From: an uncultured Luminiphilus sp.
GTDB taxonomy: Bacteria; Pseudomonadota; Gammaproteobacteria; Pseudomonadales; Halieaceae
Reading direction: 5' to 3'
Length of the DNA stretch: 64,000 bases
Assembly (NCBI GenBank): GCA_943840615.1
Contig: CALSVI010000006.1
Span: forward strand, 62,001-126,000
Positions 18,136-32,346 of the stretch are shown one piece after another (the stretch's first letter is position 1; each line of letters opens with the position of its first letter). The notes under the pieces are model-generated. The model did no database searches and was not told the origin of the DNA. It saw only the letters and a list, made by a program, of their open reading frames with translations. The position numbers were made by a program, and so were the translations under genes.

Positions 18136-18785
18136 CGGGTCACCCCGCTAATCATCGGGACGAAGTTGACCTCTTCAATGATCTCCTCCTCAAACCCATC
18201 AGCCGTCGCCGTCACGATGATCAGTTTCTGGCGCTGGCCGCCGACCGGCATAATCATGCGCCCTCCGGGGGCCAGCTGCTCGAGCAGGGCCGGCGGAATC
18301 TGCTCGGGTGCGGCGGCGCCCAGAATCAAATCAAAAGGCGCCTCACTCGGCCACCCTTCCAAGCCATCTCCGTGGCGCAGCCGCACGTTGCGGATCCGCA
18401 GCCCGCGCAGCTGCTGACGCGCGCGCTCCATAAGCGGTTTGATTCGCTCGATTGCGCAGATCTCATCGACCAAACTCGCCAGAATCGCAGTTTGGTAGCC
18501 CGAGCCACTCCCGAGCTCCAGCACTTTTTTAGGGCGACCATGAGCCAGCGCCAACTCGCTCATTTTGGCTACCACATAGGGTTGCGACAGTGTCTGACCA
18601 TAGCCAATCGGTAGTGCGGTGTCTTCGTAGGAGCGATGCGCCAGCGCCTCGTCAACAAACAGGTGCCGGGGCACGCTGCGGATCGCCTCGAGGACCTCGA
18701 ACCGGGTAATACCCTGATCCGTCAGGCGCTGTATCAGCCTCTCCCGCGTTCGCTGGGAGGTCATGCCGATGCCCTGTCGGCTCAC
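18132..18785 (-). CDS. pcm: Protein-L-isoaspartate O-methyltransferase
   Basis: A 217-residue SAM-dependent enzyme that repairs isoaspartyl residues. Signs: [31 protein letters not shown] motif [15 protein letters not shown], and the late GGRMIMPVG strand. The GTG start at 18785 overlaps the ispF stop (GTGA). surE and truD, which usually lie between ispF and pcm in gammaproteobacteria, are missing. Confidence 0.95.
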   Translation of the reverse strand: MSRQGIGMTSQRTRERLIQRLTDQGITRFEVLEAIRSVPRHLFVDEALAHRSYEDTALPIGYGQTLSQPYVVAKMSELALAHGRPKKVLELGSGSGYQTAILASLVDEICAIERIKPLMERARQQLRGLRIRNVRLRHGDGLEGWPSEAPFDLILGAAAPEQIPPALLEQLAPGGRMIMPVGGQRQKLIIVTATADGFEEEIIEEVNFVPMISGVTR

Positions 18786-19270
18786 GCCGCCGGGCCCACT
18801 TGAGTCAGCAGTGCGACAGCATGGCTGGCGATCCCCTCTTTACGGCCCACGAATCCGAGCTGCTCTGTCGTGGTGGCTTTCACATTGACCCGGTCAGTCT
18901 CGATGCGCAGGTCAGCGGCGATATTGGCGCGCATCCCGGAGATGTGATCGCTAAGCCGCGGGGTCTGGGCAATCACTGTCACGTCAACGTTACCCACTTC
19001 CCACCCCGCCTCAAGCAGCTGACCCACAACCGTTCGTAACAGCTCTCTACTGTCAACGCCGAGAAAGGCCGCGTCGGTATCAGGAAAGTGGGTGCCGATA
19101 TCACCCAACCCCGCTGCACCTAGCAAGGCATCGCACAGCGCATGGAGCGCGACATCGCCATCGGAATGCGCCACCAACCCGACATCGCATGGAATCCGGA
19201 CACCACCCAGCATCACGAAGTCTCCCTCGCCGAAAGCGTGCACGTCGTAACCGTGTCCAATGCGCATCAT
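18782..19270 (-). CDS. ispF: 2-C-methyl-D-erythritol 2,4-cyclodiphosphate synthase
   Basis: A 162-residue enzyme of the MEP isoprenoid pathway that cyclises CDP-methylerythritol 2-phosphate, releasing [14 protein letters not shown] holds the zinc ligands Asp-x-His, and [32 protein letters not shown] and [12 protein letters not shown] are family motifs. Two adjacent ATG codons (19270, 19267) follow the ispD stop at a distance of 1-4 bases; the first is taken. Confidence 0.97.
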   Translation of the reverse strand: MMRIGHGYDVHAFGEGDFVMLGGVRIPCDVGLVAHSDGDVALHALCDALLGAAGLGDIGTHFPDTDAAFLGVDSRELLRTVVGQLLEAGWEVGNVDVTVIAQTPRLSDHISGMRANIAADLRIETDRVNVKATTTEQLGFVGRKEGIASHAVALLTQVGPAA

Positions 19271-19271
19271 G

Positions 19272-19970
19272 TCAGTCGCCTCCCTTCTCTCTGAGCACCC
19301 ACTCCGCGAAGGCAAGGTCTGCCTCAACTGTCACCTTGATGTTACTCGAAGGGCCCTTCAAAACGTGGACTGATTCTCCCGCGCGCTCCATGGCCATCGC
19401 TTCGTCGGTCACCGACATTCCGTCGTCGAGGCAGCGGCTCAGCGCCGCATGGAGAGCAAAGAGCGGAAAAAGTTGCGGCGTTTGTGCTCTCCACAGGGCC
19501 TGTCGGTCAACGGTGCTGGTCACCTGGCCATCAACCGCCACCTTTTTGAGCGTGTCGGCAACGGGCTCTGCAAGAATAACGCCCTCTCCCAGCTCTCGCG
19601 CCCTGCCAATCAGCGATGTCAGCGCCTCCAGTGGCAGACAGGGGCGGGCGGCATCATGCACCAGCACCCAGTCATCCTTGTTGGCTTGCTGGCACAGCCA
19701 TTGCAGGCCTGCCATCACCGAATGCGCGCGCTCCGCGCCACCCGGTACGGTCTGCACTCGCACATCTGCCAGACTATCGATGGCGTCGGCTCGCCGATCA
19801 GACGGATCCAGCGCCACTGCGATGCCCCGGATATCCGGGCTTTCGAGCAGCGCACGCAGGGTATGTTCCAGTAAAGGAGCGCCCGCGATCTCCCGGTATT
19901 GCTTGGGAATCTCACCCCCAAGGCGACGACCCGAACCGGCCGCCGGCACCACCGCCCAGATACTGTTCAT
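19272..19970 (-). CDS. ispD: 2-C-methyl-D-erythritol 4-phosphate cytidylyltransferase
   Basis: A 232-residue enzyme that joins CTP to methylerythritol 4-phosphate. N-terminal [19 protein letters not shown] is the nucleotide-binding loop; [10 protein letters not shown] and AQTPQLF are conserved active-site segments. It overlaps ftsB by 4 nt and lies directly before ispF, the normal ftsB-ispD-ispF order. Confidence 0.97.
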   Translation of the reverse strand: MNSIWAVVPAAGSGRRLGGEIPKQYREIAGAPLLEHTLRALLESPDIRGIAVALDPSDRRADAIDSLADVRVQTVPGGAERAHSVMAGLQWLCQQANKDDWVLVHDAARPCLPLEALTSLIGRARELGEGVILAEPVADTLKKVAVDGQVTSTVDRQALWRAQTPQLFPLFALHAALSRCLDDGMSVTDEAMAMERAGESVHVLKGPSSNIKVTVEADLAFAEWVLREKGGD

Positions 19971-20250
19971 GGCGACTCCGGCTCCTCGACAAACTGATAA
20001 TAGACCTCGCCTTCCTTGATGAGGCCAAGGTTTTCCCTGGCATTTTTTTCTACCGCTTCTGTGCCGCCCTGAAGGGCCATGACCTCGCGGGTCAACGCCT
20101 CATTGCGCGCAGACAATTCGGCATTTTCGGTTTCGGCCTCTTCCAGTTGCACACTGAGGCGATTGGCCTCGGCGAGCCCACCCTCGGCGAACCACAGCCG
20201 ATACTGCAGCAACAGAAAAAGACTCAACAGCCCGCCTATGAGCCAGCGCA

Positions 20251-20251
<1 letters not shown>
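19967..20251 (-). CDS. ftsB: Cell division protein FtsB
   Basis: A 94-residue single-pass inner-membrane protein: N-terminal transmembrane helix (WLIGGLLSLFLLLQYRLWF), then a periplasmic leucine-zipper-like coiled coil (QLEEAETENAELSARNEAL) and the conserved ENLGLIKEGEVYYQF end. FtsB joins FtsL and FtsQ in the divisome. Its ATG overlaps the eno stop (TGATG). Confidence 0.95.
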
Positions 20252-24084
<3,833 letters not shown>

Positions 24085-24168
24085 CTACCCGGACGTCTGT
24101 TTGAACGCCTCTCGGGAACGCCTCTCCGATGGACGATCAGCCTAACAGGAAGCACCGCCGGGCTCAAT

Positions 24169-25473
24169 TCAAACTGATGCAGAAACACGCCAAACGGGCT
24201 TCAAACCGGTTTCAGCCAGTGCATCGGTGGGCGCCGCCAGACCGGCAAGAGGGCCCATGGGCAGCAACCACACGGGGCTATTTTCTATTTGAAAAACAAG
24301 CAGATGGCGCCGCCACCAAGGGGGGATTCTCATCTCCTTAAGCCATTTATTAATGGGTTTTTGGGGCCGGTTGACCGGAGTCAGCACCTCTAGGTCGCGA
24401 CTAGTAATACATTTCAGCCGTGTCCCCGCCAACAGCGCTGGCCCTTGCGCGGCCGGCTCCCAAGAGAGCTGACCCCAAGTACCTTCCACGGATTCCCCTA
24501 CCACCAGCTCATCGGGCAACGCAGTGTGGGGACCGGGCTCGCTCACCCTGACAATCCACCCATTCCAGACTCGCAGGCATACACCGTCCCAGACTAGCTC
24601 GGGAAGACGATCCGGTCCCGCCGTCAACGCCTGCCGTGCGAGCTCCATTAATCGTCGCCGATCCGGCGCGTCGGTGTCTGATTCACCGAGCCACTGGTGA
24701 ATGTGTGCGGCGAGCACCGCGGGGTCTGCTGTCGGATCGACCGCGAGCGCCGGTTCGCCCAGCACCGTTTCTTCGCGTGCCAAAGGCAGCGCGCTGAGGC
24801 GCTGCTGGGCCATCGCCTGCAAATTTGCCGCGCGCTGGATCGTCTCCCGATAGCCCGGCCAGCGTTCGGCTACTGCAGGCAACACCACCTGCCGCAAATA
24901 ATTGCGGTCCTGCTGCACTTCCTGATTACTGGGATCGGTCACATACTCGAGTCCGGCCGCCTCAACCGCTGCCTTTAACGTTGCAGCAGGCGTATTCAAA
25001 AAAGGCCGAAAAAGCCGCCCCGGACCGCAGGCGCGCTCACGGGGAATTCCCGATAAGCCGCGAGGACCCGCTCCGCGCAACAACCTCAGCAATACGGTCT
25101 CAACCATATCGTCAGCGTGGTGAGCCGTGAACAGGATATCGCCGTCGCCCAGCGCACTCTCAAAGGCTTGATAACGCTCCCGCCGAGCATCTGCCTCAAC
25201 CCCTCGCCCGCTCGGCTCGATATCGCACACCCGAATATGCAGTGGAATATTCAAGGCATCAGCATGGCGCTGGCAAAGCTCGCTCCAGTCCGTGGCATTT
25301 GGATGCAGGCCATGATTGACATGAATGGCCTCAATTGGCGGCGCTGTGGCGGTGTCGCGATAGGCAACCAGCGCATAGAGCAGTGCAACGCTGTCCGCAC
25401 CCCCCGACAGCGCCACCCACCAGCGCGGGGCCTGAATCACCGAGTCCGGAAAGGCAGTCAGGTTCTCGTGCAC
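24169..25473 (-). CDS. tilS: tRNA(Ile)-lysidine synthase
   Basis: A 434-residue PP-loop ATPase that converts C34 of tRNA-Ile(CAU) to lysidine. The P-loop ALSGGADSVALLYAL and downstream HVNHGLHP, ARRERYQAF, TAHHADDMVETVLLRLLRG are the family core; the C-terminal TilS domain (VNRPQKPINKWLKE) binds tRNA. Start is GTG at 25473. It lies 17 bp after accA on the same strand. Confidence 0.95.
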   Translation of the reverse strand: MHENLTAFPDSVIQAPRWWVALSGGADSVALLYALVAYRDTATAPPIEAIHVNHGLHPNATDWSELCQRHADALNIPLHIRVCDIEPSGRGVEADARRERYQAFESALGDGDILFTAHHADDMVETVLLRLLRGAGPRGLSGIPRERACGPGRLFRPFLNTPAATLKAAVEAAGLEYVTDPSNQEVQQDRNYLRQVVLPAVAERWPGYRETIQRAANLQAMAQQRLSALPLAREETVLGEPALAVDPTADPAVLAAHIHQWLGESDTDAPDRRRLMELARQALTAGPDRLPELVWDGVCLRVWNGWIVRVSEPGPHTALPDELVVGESVEGTWGQLSWEPAAQGPALLAGTRLKCITSRDLEVLTPVNRPQKPINKWLKEMRIPPWWRRHLLVFQIENSPVWLLPMGPLAGLAAPTDALAETGLKPVWRVSASV

Positions 25474-25490
25474 GGGTCGCGCACCGGTTC

Positions 25491-26438
25491 TCAGTTACCG
25501 TACGACATCAGCCTTCGGTAGCGGGCCTCGAGCATGGTGTCGGTATCCATGGCGGACAAGCGGTCCACCTCTCCCAGCAAGTGCGCTTTAAGTCGACTGG
25601 CCATCTCTACCGGGTCACGATGAGCTCCACCCAGCGGCTCGGGAATCGTCGCGTCAACAATGCCCAGGTCTTGCAACTTAGAAGACGTCACCCCCATCGC
25701 CGCCGCCGCATCGGGCGCAAACTCAGAGCTTTTCCAAATAATGTTGGCGCAGCCCTCCGGCGAGATCACAAAATAGGTGGCGTACTGGAGCATTGCCAGG
25801 TGATCACCCACGCCGATACCGAGCGCCCCACCTGAAGATCCTTCGCCAATCACAGTGCACACGAGTGGCGTTTTCAGCCGCGACATCACGGCAAGATTCT
25901 GCGCGATCGCCTCGGAAATACCCCGCTCCTCCGAATCGATACCGGGATAGGCTCCAGGCGTGTCGATCAAGGTGATGACCGGCATCTTGAAGCGCTCGGC
26001 CATTTCCATCAAACGCATCGCCTTGCGATAGCCCTCGGGCTTTGGCATCCCGAAGTTGCGGTACACCTTATCTTTCACGGCGCGCCCCTTTTCCTGACCA
26101 ATCACCATGACCGGGCGGCCGTCCAGGCGAGCCACGCCACCAACAATGGCCTTGTCATCAGCAAAATGGCGGTCGCCATGGAGCTCGTCAAATTCGGTAA
26201 AGATCTCGGGAATGTAATCCAGTGAGTAAGGTCTCTGGGGATGTCGGGCCACCCGCACAATGTCCCAGGCGCTGAGATCGGCATAGATCTTCTCGGTCAG
26301 CGCGGTCGATTTTTCACGCAACCGATTAATCTCTTCACCGAGATTCAGATCGGCGTTATCGCCAACTCCCTGCAGCTCCTCGATTTTCATCTCGAGATCC
26401 GCGATCGGCTGTTCAAAGTCTAGATAGTTTGGATTCAT
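25491..26438 (-). CDS. accA: Acetyl-CoA carboxylase carboxyltransferase subunit alpha
   Basis: A 315-residue subunit of acetyl-CoA carboxylase, the first step of fatty-acid synthesis. Typical segments: [79 protein letters not shown] 26438 fits the family N-terminus. accA-tilS is a common gammaproteobacterial pair. Confidence 0.97.
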   Translation of the reverse strand: MNPNYLDFEQPIADLEMKIEELQGVGDNADLNLGEEINRLREKSTALTEKIYADLSAWDIVRVARHPQRPYSLDYIPEIFTEFDELHGDRHFADDKAIVGGVARLDGRPVMVIGQEKGRAVKDKVYRNFGMPKPEGYRKAMRLMEMAERFKMPVITLIDTPGAYPGIDSEERGISEAIAQNLAVMSRLKTPLVCTVIGEGSSGGALGIGVGDHLAMLQYATYFVISPEGCANIIWKSSEFAPDAAAAMGVTSSKLQDLGIVDATIPEPLGGAHRDPVEMASRLKAHLLGEVDRLSAMDTDTMLEARYRRLMSYGN

Positions 26439-26556
26439 AGCATTAGCCCAACCCAACAGGCGCGGCGAGAAGATTCGAGTCTCGGAGTCTACAAAGCCAA
26501 GCCCTCGCCGTCACGCCCACTGTTAAAAAGTCAGGTATCTGGTTACCCTGCCGGCC

Positions 26557-27546
26557 ATGATCCATCCGCAACCTACGCCGCCACGTCTGATCCTCGCGCC
26601 CATGGAGGGCGTGGTCGATGCCATCATGCGCGAGCAACTGACGGCCATTGGGGGTTACGAGCGCTGCGTGACAGAATTTGTGCGCGTGTCTCAAACGGTC
26701 CTCCCCAAACGGGTTTTCTTTCGTTACGCCCCCGAATTAAGGCAGGGTGGCGTGACGGCTTCGGGCGTGCCGGTTTACCTACAGCTCCTGGGATCAGACC
26801 CGGAGTTGATGGCGGCAAACGCGGCTCGCGCGGCCGGCCTGGGCGCACCGGGCATCGACCTTAATTTTGGCTGCCCTGCGAAAACCGTTAATCGATCACA
26901 AGGCGGGGCAGCATTATTACGATCCCCTCAACTGATCAGATTGATCTGCGAGCGCGTGCGCGACAGCGTATCGCCGGCCACACCGGTCACCGCGAAGATT
27001 CGTCTAGGTTACGACAGCGACGAGCACTTTGATGACATTCTCGACGCCCTATCAGGCGTTAGCCTGACCGAAATCACCATCCATGCGCGTACCCGGCGTC
27101 AAGGGTATCGCCCACCGGCGCATTGGCATCAGCTCAAAAGGGCCCGGCAAGTGTTGCCCTACCCCGTGATCGCCAATGGCGAGCTGTGGTCACCCTCAGA
27201 TATTCAGCGCTGCGCGAGTATCAGCGGTTGCGACGCCTTTATGCTCGCTCGCGGCGCGCTCTGCCGACCGGATCTGGGGGCGGCGGTTCAGGCGCTGTAT
27301 GGCGGCGAGGACAATATCGATTTTGGCTGGCAAGCAGTCCGCCATTTGCTCATTGAATTTTTAGCCCGAAATCAGGCGGTCTATGACGCCCGCTACGCGG
27401 TCAACCCCGTCAAACAATGGCTGGTGTATCTCAAAGTGTATTACCCCCAGGCCGCGGCATTATTTGCTCAGGTGAAGCGCATAACGGATCCCGATGAAAT
27501 GGCGATGGCCTTGCGGGGTGAAGTCGGTTTTGCCAAAGCGGCCTAG
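26557..27546 (+). CDS. dusC: tRNA-dihydrouridine synthase (DusC-type)
   Basis: A 329-residue FMN enzyme that reduces uridine in tRNA D-loops. LAPMEGVVDAIMRE opens the TIM barrel; the catalytic Cys is in NFGCPAKTVNRSQGGA; KIRLGYD and HARTRRQGY are FMN/tRNA contact regions. The NRSQGGA form and overall length favour DusC (U16) over DusA or DusB. Divergent from accA. Confidence 0.88.
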   Translation: MIHPQPTPPRLILAPMEGVVDAIMREQLTAIGGYERCVTEFVRVSQTVLPKRVFFRYAPELRQGGVTASGVPVYLQLLGSDPELMAANAARAAGLGAPGIDLNFGCPAKTVNRSQGGAALLRSPQLIRLICERVRDSVSPATPVTAKIRLGYDSDEHFDDILDALSGVSLTEITIHARTRRQGYRPPAHWHQLKRARQVLPYPVIANGELWSPSDIQRCASISGCDAFMLARGALCRPDLGAAVQALYGGEDNIDFGWQAVRHLLIEFLARNQAVYDARYAVNPVKQWLVYLKVYYPQAAALFAQVKRITDPDEMAMALRGEVGFAKAA

Positions 27547-27661
27547 AATGCGTCGCGACTCGGGTCGGGATGCTCGCCCACCGATTTTTGGCGGAGCAGT
27601 TTGCAACCCATACTGGGGCATCGCGGCTTTGGTCCGCTGAGCAAAGAGAGGAGATGAAACG

Positions 27662-29203
27662 ATGACCACATTGGCCGCGAATCCCGCTGGCGATCTCTGG
27701 GGCCACCCCAAGGGGCTCTATGTTTGCTTTGCCACGGAGCTGTGGGAGCGTTTCTCGTTCTACGGCATGAAGTATCTGCTCTTGCTGTACCTCACCAAGT
27801 ACCATCTGTTCACCGACGCCGCCGGGCTGGGTGTGCTGGGGAGTTATGCGTCGCTTGTTTATGCGATGCCCGTTCTCGGCGGACTCATCGCTGACCGCTT
27901 TATTGGCATGCGCAAGGCCGTCACCTTTGGCGGTCTGTTACTGGTCGCCGGGCACCTCGGAATGGCCTTCGAAGGTGAAGCTGCGCAGCAAACTGCACAG
28001 GGCATTGTCCGCGATACGCAGGCGCTGTCGGTTTTTTATCTATCGCTGGCACTGATCGTGGTCGGCGTGGGCTTCCTCAAGCCCAATATCTCCACGGTCG
28101 TCGGCAAACTCTACCCAGTGGACGATCCGCGACGCGACGCCGGCTTCACCATCTTTTACATGGGCATCAATATCGGCGCGTTCAGCGCTACCTTGCTCTG
28201 TGGTTGGCTGGGTGAGGTTTATGGCTGGTCCTGGGGCTTTGGCGCCGCCGGCGTTGGCATGCTGCTGGGTTTGATCATGTTTCAATGGGGACAGCAGTAC
28301 CTCATGGGTCACGGCGAGCCCGCCGAGCCAGAACAGTTAAAGCACTCCGTCGGGCTACCCGGACTGACGGTTGAACGCAGTATTTATCTGGGCAGCCTGC
28401 TCATGGTCGCAGTGGTCTGGCAACTGGTTCAACTCACCGCAACGGTGGGCACGCTGCTCGATGTGCTGTCGCTGACCGTGCTGGCAGGACTCGGCTGGTT
28501 CCTCGTTTTCCGCTGTAACAAGGTGGAGCGCGAGCGCATGTTCGTGCTGATCATGCTGACGCTCTCCACCGTGATCTTCTGGGCACTGTTCGAGCAAGGC
28601 GCCGGCTCCATGACGCTGTATGCCGACCGCGTGACAGATAAAACGCTGTTCGGCGTCTCACTGACGGCGGCGCAGTTTGGCGCCGCTAACTCGTTCTTCA
28701 TTTTTTCGCTGGCACCCCTGTTCGCCATGCTCTGGATTCGCCTTGGCCAACGCGGCTGGGAGCCCAGTACCCCCGTTAAGTTCTCTCTGGGTATCGCACA
28801 AGCCGGTCTGGGCTTTGGCGCACTGGTGTACGGCGCGCAGTTTCCTGATCAAGCGGGCGTGGTGTCCGCTTGGTGGCTGATTGTGGCCTACCTACTTCAT
28901 ACAACCGGCGAGCTCTGCCTCAGCCCGGTGGGCCTGTCGGCGGTCACCAAACTGGCTGTACCCTCCGTTGTAGGGGTCATGATGGGGACGTGGTTTCTGG
29001 CATCCGCCTATTCTTCGTATGTGGCCGCACAGATCGCCACCATCGCCGCCCGACCCTCAGACGAATCCACGCTCGACCTCTCGGGTGCGTTAACGGGCTA
29101 TACCGAGCTCTTCAGTCAGCTGCTTTACATCGGCCTGGCAGGCGGAGTGGTGCTGCTGATGTTGTCCCCCCTGCTGAAGCGCATGATGCACGGCGTGAGA
29201 TAA
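27662..29203 (+). CDS. Proton-dependent oligopeptide transporter (POT/PTR family)
   Basis: A 513-residue inner-membrane symporter that imports di- and tripeptides with protons. The signature E26-x2-E29-R30 in FATELWERFSFYG and the FYMGINIGAF motif are present, with 12-14 hydrophobic helices. GAGGAG lies upstream of ATG 27662. It converges on the RND pump gene with a 1-bp gap. Confidence 0.92.
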   Translation: MTTLAANPAGDLWGHPKGLYVCFATELWERFSFYGMKYLLLLYLTKYHLFTDAAGLGVLGSYASLVYAMPVLGGLIADRFIGMRKAVTFGGLLLVAGHLGMAFEGEAAQQTAQGIVRDTQALSVFYLSLALIVVGVGFLKPNISTVVGKLYPVDDPRRDAGFTIFYMGINIGAFSATLLCGWLGEVYGWSWGFGAAGVGMLLGLIMFQWGQQYLMGHGEPAEPEQLKHSVGLPGLTVERSIYLGSLLMVAVVWQLVQLTATVGTLLDVLSLTVLAGLGWFLVFRCNKVERERMFVLIMLTLSTVIFWALFEQGAGSMTLYADRVTDKTLFGVSLTAAQFGAANSFFIFSLAPLFAMLWIRLGQRGWEPSTPVKFSLGIAQAGLGFGALVYGAQFPDQAGVVSAWWLIVAYLLHTTGELCLSPVGLSAVTKLAVPSVVGVMMGTWFLASAYSSYVAAQIATIAARPSDESTLDLSGALTGYTELFSQLLYIGLAGGVVLLMLSPLLKRMMHGVR

Positions 29204-29204
29204 A

Positions 29205-32200
29205 TCAGACCGGCACCGAGGCCGCCTCGTCCGCGCCGGGACTGGCGGTTCTTCGTCGCTTTCTGGCGAGCCGCATTTGCTGCCAGTCGTAACCGACCAA
29301 GTACATCGCCGGCACCAGCAGCAGGCTCACAAAGAGCGCAAAAAATACGCCAAAGGCCAGCGACAACACCGCAGGCTTGAGAAACTGGGCGCTGGTAGAT
29401 TGCTCTGCCATGATCGGGATCAGGCCAACAAAGGTCGTCACCGTGGTCAGGAATATCGGTCGGAACCGGCTGACCGCGGACGTCACCAACGCTTTTGGCG
29501 GCGACATGCCTTCGCGCTCCAGTCGGCGCACGTAGTCAATCAGTACCAGGTTGTCGTTGACCACCACTCCCGCCGCGGCGCCGATACCGAAGTAAGAGAA
29601 CAGCGCCATTGGCAAGTTGAAGATGAGGTGTCCGAAGACCGCTCCCATGAAACCAAAAGGCATGGCGGTCATGATCAGCAACGGCAGGCTGTAGGACCGG
29701 AACGCGACCGCGATCAATGCGTAGATGACAAATAGTGCAATCGTATACAGCGCGATGATCTCACTGAAAAACTCTGCCTCCGCCTCCTGCGACCCCCCCT
29801 TCAGGATTTCGAGGCCCGGATACATTGCCAGCAACTCTGGCACGTAGTCGTCTTTTACTGCGCGATTAATTTCCTCCAAAGATTCGGGTTCCACCGTGGC
29901 ACGAACGGTCACCACGCGCTCGCCGTTTCGCCGCGTAATGCGCCGCGTCGCCTGCCCGGCCTCCACCTCGGCGACGGCAAGCAGCGGTACTAGCCGGCCG
30001 TCCGGCGTGCGAATGCGCACGTCCTCAAAAGAACCCAACGATGACCGGGCCGTCTCGGGATAACGGACCATCACGCGCACATCGCCATCCTCACGCGGGA
30101 GGCGTTGGACCTCCTCTCCATAAAAGGCCTGGCGTACCTGACTCGATACATCACCCAGCGTAATACCCAGTCGCTCAGCGCCTGGCAGCAGATTGAACCG
30201 CAACTCGGGCAAAGAACCCCACTGGTCATCGCGAATAAAATACGTCTTATCGTAGCTTGCAAGATGTTCCTGCAACATGCGACTCGCTGCGTTTAAAGTA
30301 TCGAGATCATCGTGTTGCAGCAGGAAGGTAATACTGGCCTCACTGTCATTCAGCGTGAAGTTCACCTTGACCTCGTCCGCATCGGGGATATCTCCCACCA
30401 AGTCAGAGAAGCGCTCGGCTGTCTCCCTTGCGCTCAAATGGCGCTGATCGGGTGGCGCAAGTTGAACAATGGCAATCACACTGCCGCGGCGCGCCCGGGT
30501 GTACCAACCCTCTATGAGTTCACCCGTACCCTTGCCAACTTTCGCCTCCCCGTTGATGTCTGCCACGAGCTGCTTTTCGGCTCGCTGGAGCTGGCCCAAC
30601 ACTTCCAGTGAGCGGCTATAGGGCGTACCCGGAGGCAAGCTCACGTCGATATACACCACTTCATTCTCTACCTGTGGCGAAAAGAAAAACTTTACCCAGC
30701 CGCTGTTGAACAGGCCTAAAGACACTAAAAAGAGCGAGAAGAACACCATCACGGTGGTGTATCGCCGCGCCAAGCACCACTCGAGAAAGGGTCGGTATGT
30801 GTTCTCAGAAAACCGCACAATACTGTCTGCAATGCGCTTCTGCCGGATCATCCATTTTGAGGTGGGCGCGGACGTCTTCACATTGCGCAGATGACTGGGC
30901 AAAATCAGGAAGGCCTCGATCAGCGAAAACAGCAGTGCCAGCGTGATCACCACCGACAGCTGCCGCGTGAACTGAGCAGTAATACCCGAGAGAAACAGCC
31001 ACGGCGCAAATGCCACAATCGTGGTGAGCACCGCAAAAATGACCGGCCGACTCACCGCGAAGGCACCCGCTATCGCGGCATCCTCGCCAGCTAGACCGCG
31101 CTGGTGCGCGTGGTGATGAATACTCTCACCCACCACGATCGCATCATCGACCACAATCCCCAGAACCAGCAGAAAGGCAAAAGTCGACAATAAGTTCAGT
31201 GACACATCGTTCGCCGGAAGCAGCGCGAAGGCACCGAGAAAACTGACGCCAATCCCCACCGTGACCCATAGCGCCACTTTAGGCTCTAAGGTCAAAATGA
31301 GAATGCCGAACACCAGCAGCAGGCCAATAATGGAGGATTCGGCAATCAGCTCCATGCGATCTTTAAAAACGTCAGCCGTGTCTGACCAAAGATCGAGCTC
31401 CACCCCGACAGGCAGGGTCGGCTTCGTTTGGGCGATCCATTCCTGAACAGCCTGACTGGCCTTGACCACTTGCATGTCGTCGGTGGACTTCACCTGCAAC
31501 AATAAAGCGGGCTTGCCGTTTGCGGTGGCGAGAATCTGGTTCTGTTCGAATCCGTCGATGACGGTCGCCACATCGATTACCCGCACTTGACCGCCATTCG
31601 CCGTCTGGCGAACCACAATCTGCTCAAAATCGGTCTGGCTATCGGCGAGATTCTCTGCCCGCAACTGAACGTCGCCCGTTTGGGTCCGCACCTCTCCCAC
31701 TGAGACGTTCATCGAGTCGCGTCGAATGGCGGTAGCGACATCCGAAAAGCTCAAACCGTACGTGCGCAGCGCGCGCTCGGACAGTTCGATGGTGACTTCT
31801 TCGCGACGAGAACCAAAAACCTCCACCTGCGAAATATAAGGAAGGCCTGCTACCTCGTTGCGCAAACGGTTTGCGAGGCGCGTCAGTGCACGCTCTCCGA
31901 CATCGCCCGCGATCGTGACGCGAATCATTTCCTGACGCCACTCCAGACGCCGCACCCGGGGGTTTTCGATGTCTCGGGGGAACGCGGTCACCGAATCGAC
32001 CGCATTTTTGATGTCATTCAGAAACCCATTCAGGTTAACCGAGGGGAATGTCTCTACCGATAGCGACCCTAAACCCTCTCTGGCCTCCGAGGTCACGCGG
32101 TAGACGTTGGAGACATTTTTCAGTGCCTCTTCCACGCGTTGGATGACCTGCTGCTCCACCTCTTTCGGAGACGCGCCCGGCCAAATCACTTCGACCTGAA

Positions 32201-32336
32201 CAATATCGGGTTGCACCGAGGGAAAGGCTTCTTTCTCGATATCGCGCAGGCCCAACCAGCCCGCCGTGATGATGATCAGCATTAACAGGTTGGCGGCAAC
32301 CGGGTTGCGCACCCACCATCGGATCAGACCTTCCAT
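29205..32336 (-). CDS. RND-family efflux transporter
   Basis: A 1043-residue inner-membrane pump of the AcrB/MdtB-like superfamily. N-terminal helix after WWVRNPVAANLLM, long periplasmic loops, and the proton-relay helix VLGIVVDDAIVVGESIHHHAH with two Asp. The second half mirrors the first. The P-x-A-x-N-L-L start and the ~1040 length resemble the Gram-negative HAE subgroup often paired with a short HlyD protein. ATG 32336 is chosen after the fusion-protein stop. No TolC gene is adjacent. Substrates unknown. Confidence 0.92.
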   Translation of the reverse strand: MEGLIRWWVRNPVAANLLMLIIITAGWLGLRDIEKEAFPSVQPDIVQVEVIWPGASPKEVEQQVIQRVEEALKNVSNVYRVTSEAREGLGSLSVETFPSVNLNGFLNDIKNAVDSVTAFPRDIENPRVRRLEWRQEMIRVTIAGDVGERALTRLANRLRNEVAGLPYISQVEVFGSRREEVTIELSERALRTYGLSFSDVATAIRRDSMNVSVGEVRTQTGDVQLRAENLADSQTDFEQIVVRQTANGGQVRVIDVATVIDGFEQNQILATANGKPALLLQVKSTDDMQVVKASQAVQEWIAQTKPTLPVGVELDLWSDTADVFKDRMELIAESSIIGLLLVFGILILTLEPKVALWVTVGIGVSFLGAFALLPANDVSLNLLSTFAFLLVLGIVVDDAIVVGESIHHHAHQRGLAGEDAAIAGAFAVSRPVIFAVLTTIVAFAPWLFLSGITAQFTRQLSVVITLALLFSLIEAFLILPSHLRNVKTSAPTSKWMIRQKRIADSIVRFSENTYRPFLEWCLARRYTTVMVFFSLFLVSLGLFNSGWVKFFFSPQVENEVVYIDVSLPPGTPYSRSLEVLGQLQRAEKQLVADINGEAKVGKGTGELIEGWYTRARRGSVIAIVQLAPPDQRHLSARETAERFSDLVGDIPDADEVKVNFTLNDSEASITFLLQHDDLDTLNAASRMLQEHLASYDKTYFIRDDQWGSLPELRFNLLPGAERLGITLGDVSSQVRQAFYGEEVQRLPREDGDVRVMVRYPETARSSLGSFEDVRIRTPDGRLVPLLAVAEVEAGQATRRITRRNGERVVTVRATVEPESLEEINRAVKDDYVPELLAMYPGLEILKGGSQEAEAEFFSEIIALYTIALFVIYALIAVAFRSYSLPLLIMTAMPFGFMGAVFGHLIFNLPMALFSYFGIGAAAGVVVNDNLVLIDYVRRLEREGMSPPKALVTSAVSRFRPIFLTTVTTFVGLIPIMAEQSTSAQFLKPAVLSLAFGVFFALFVSLLLVPAMYLVGYDWQQMRLARKRRRTASPGADEAASVPV

Positions 32337-32346
32337 GTCATTAGCC

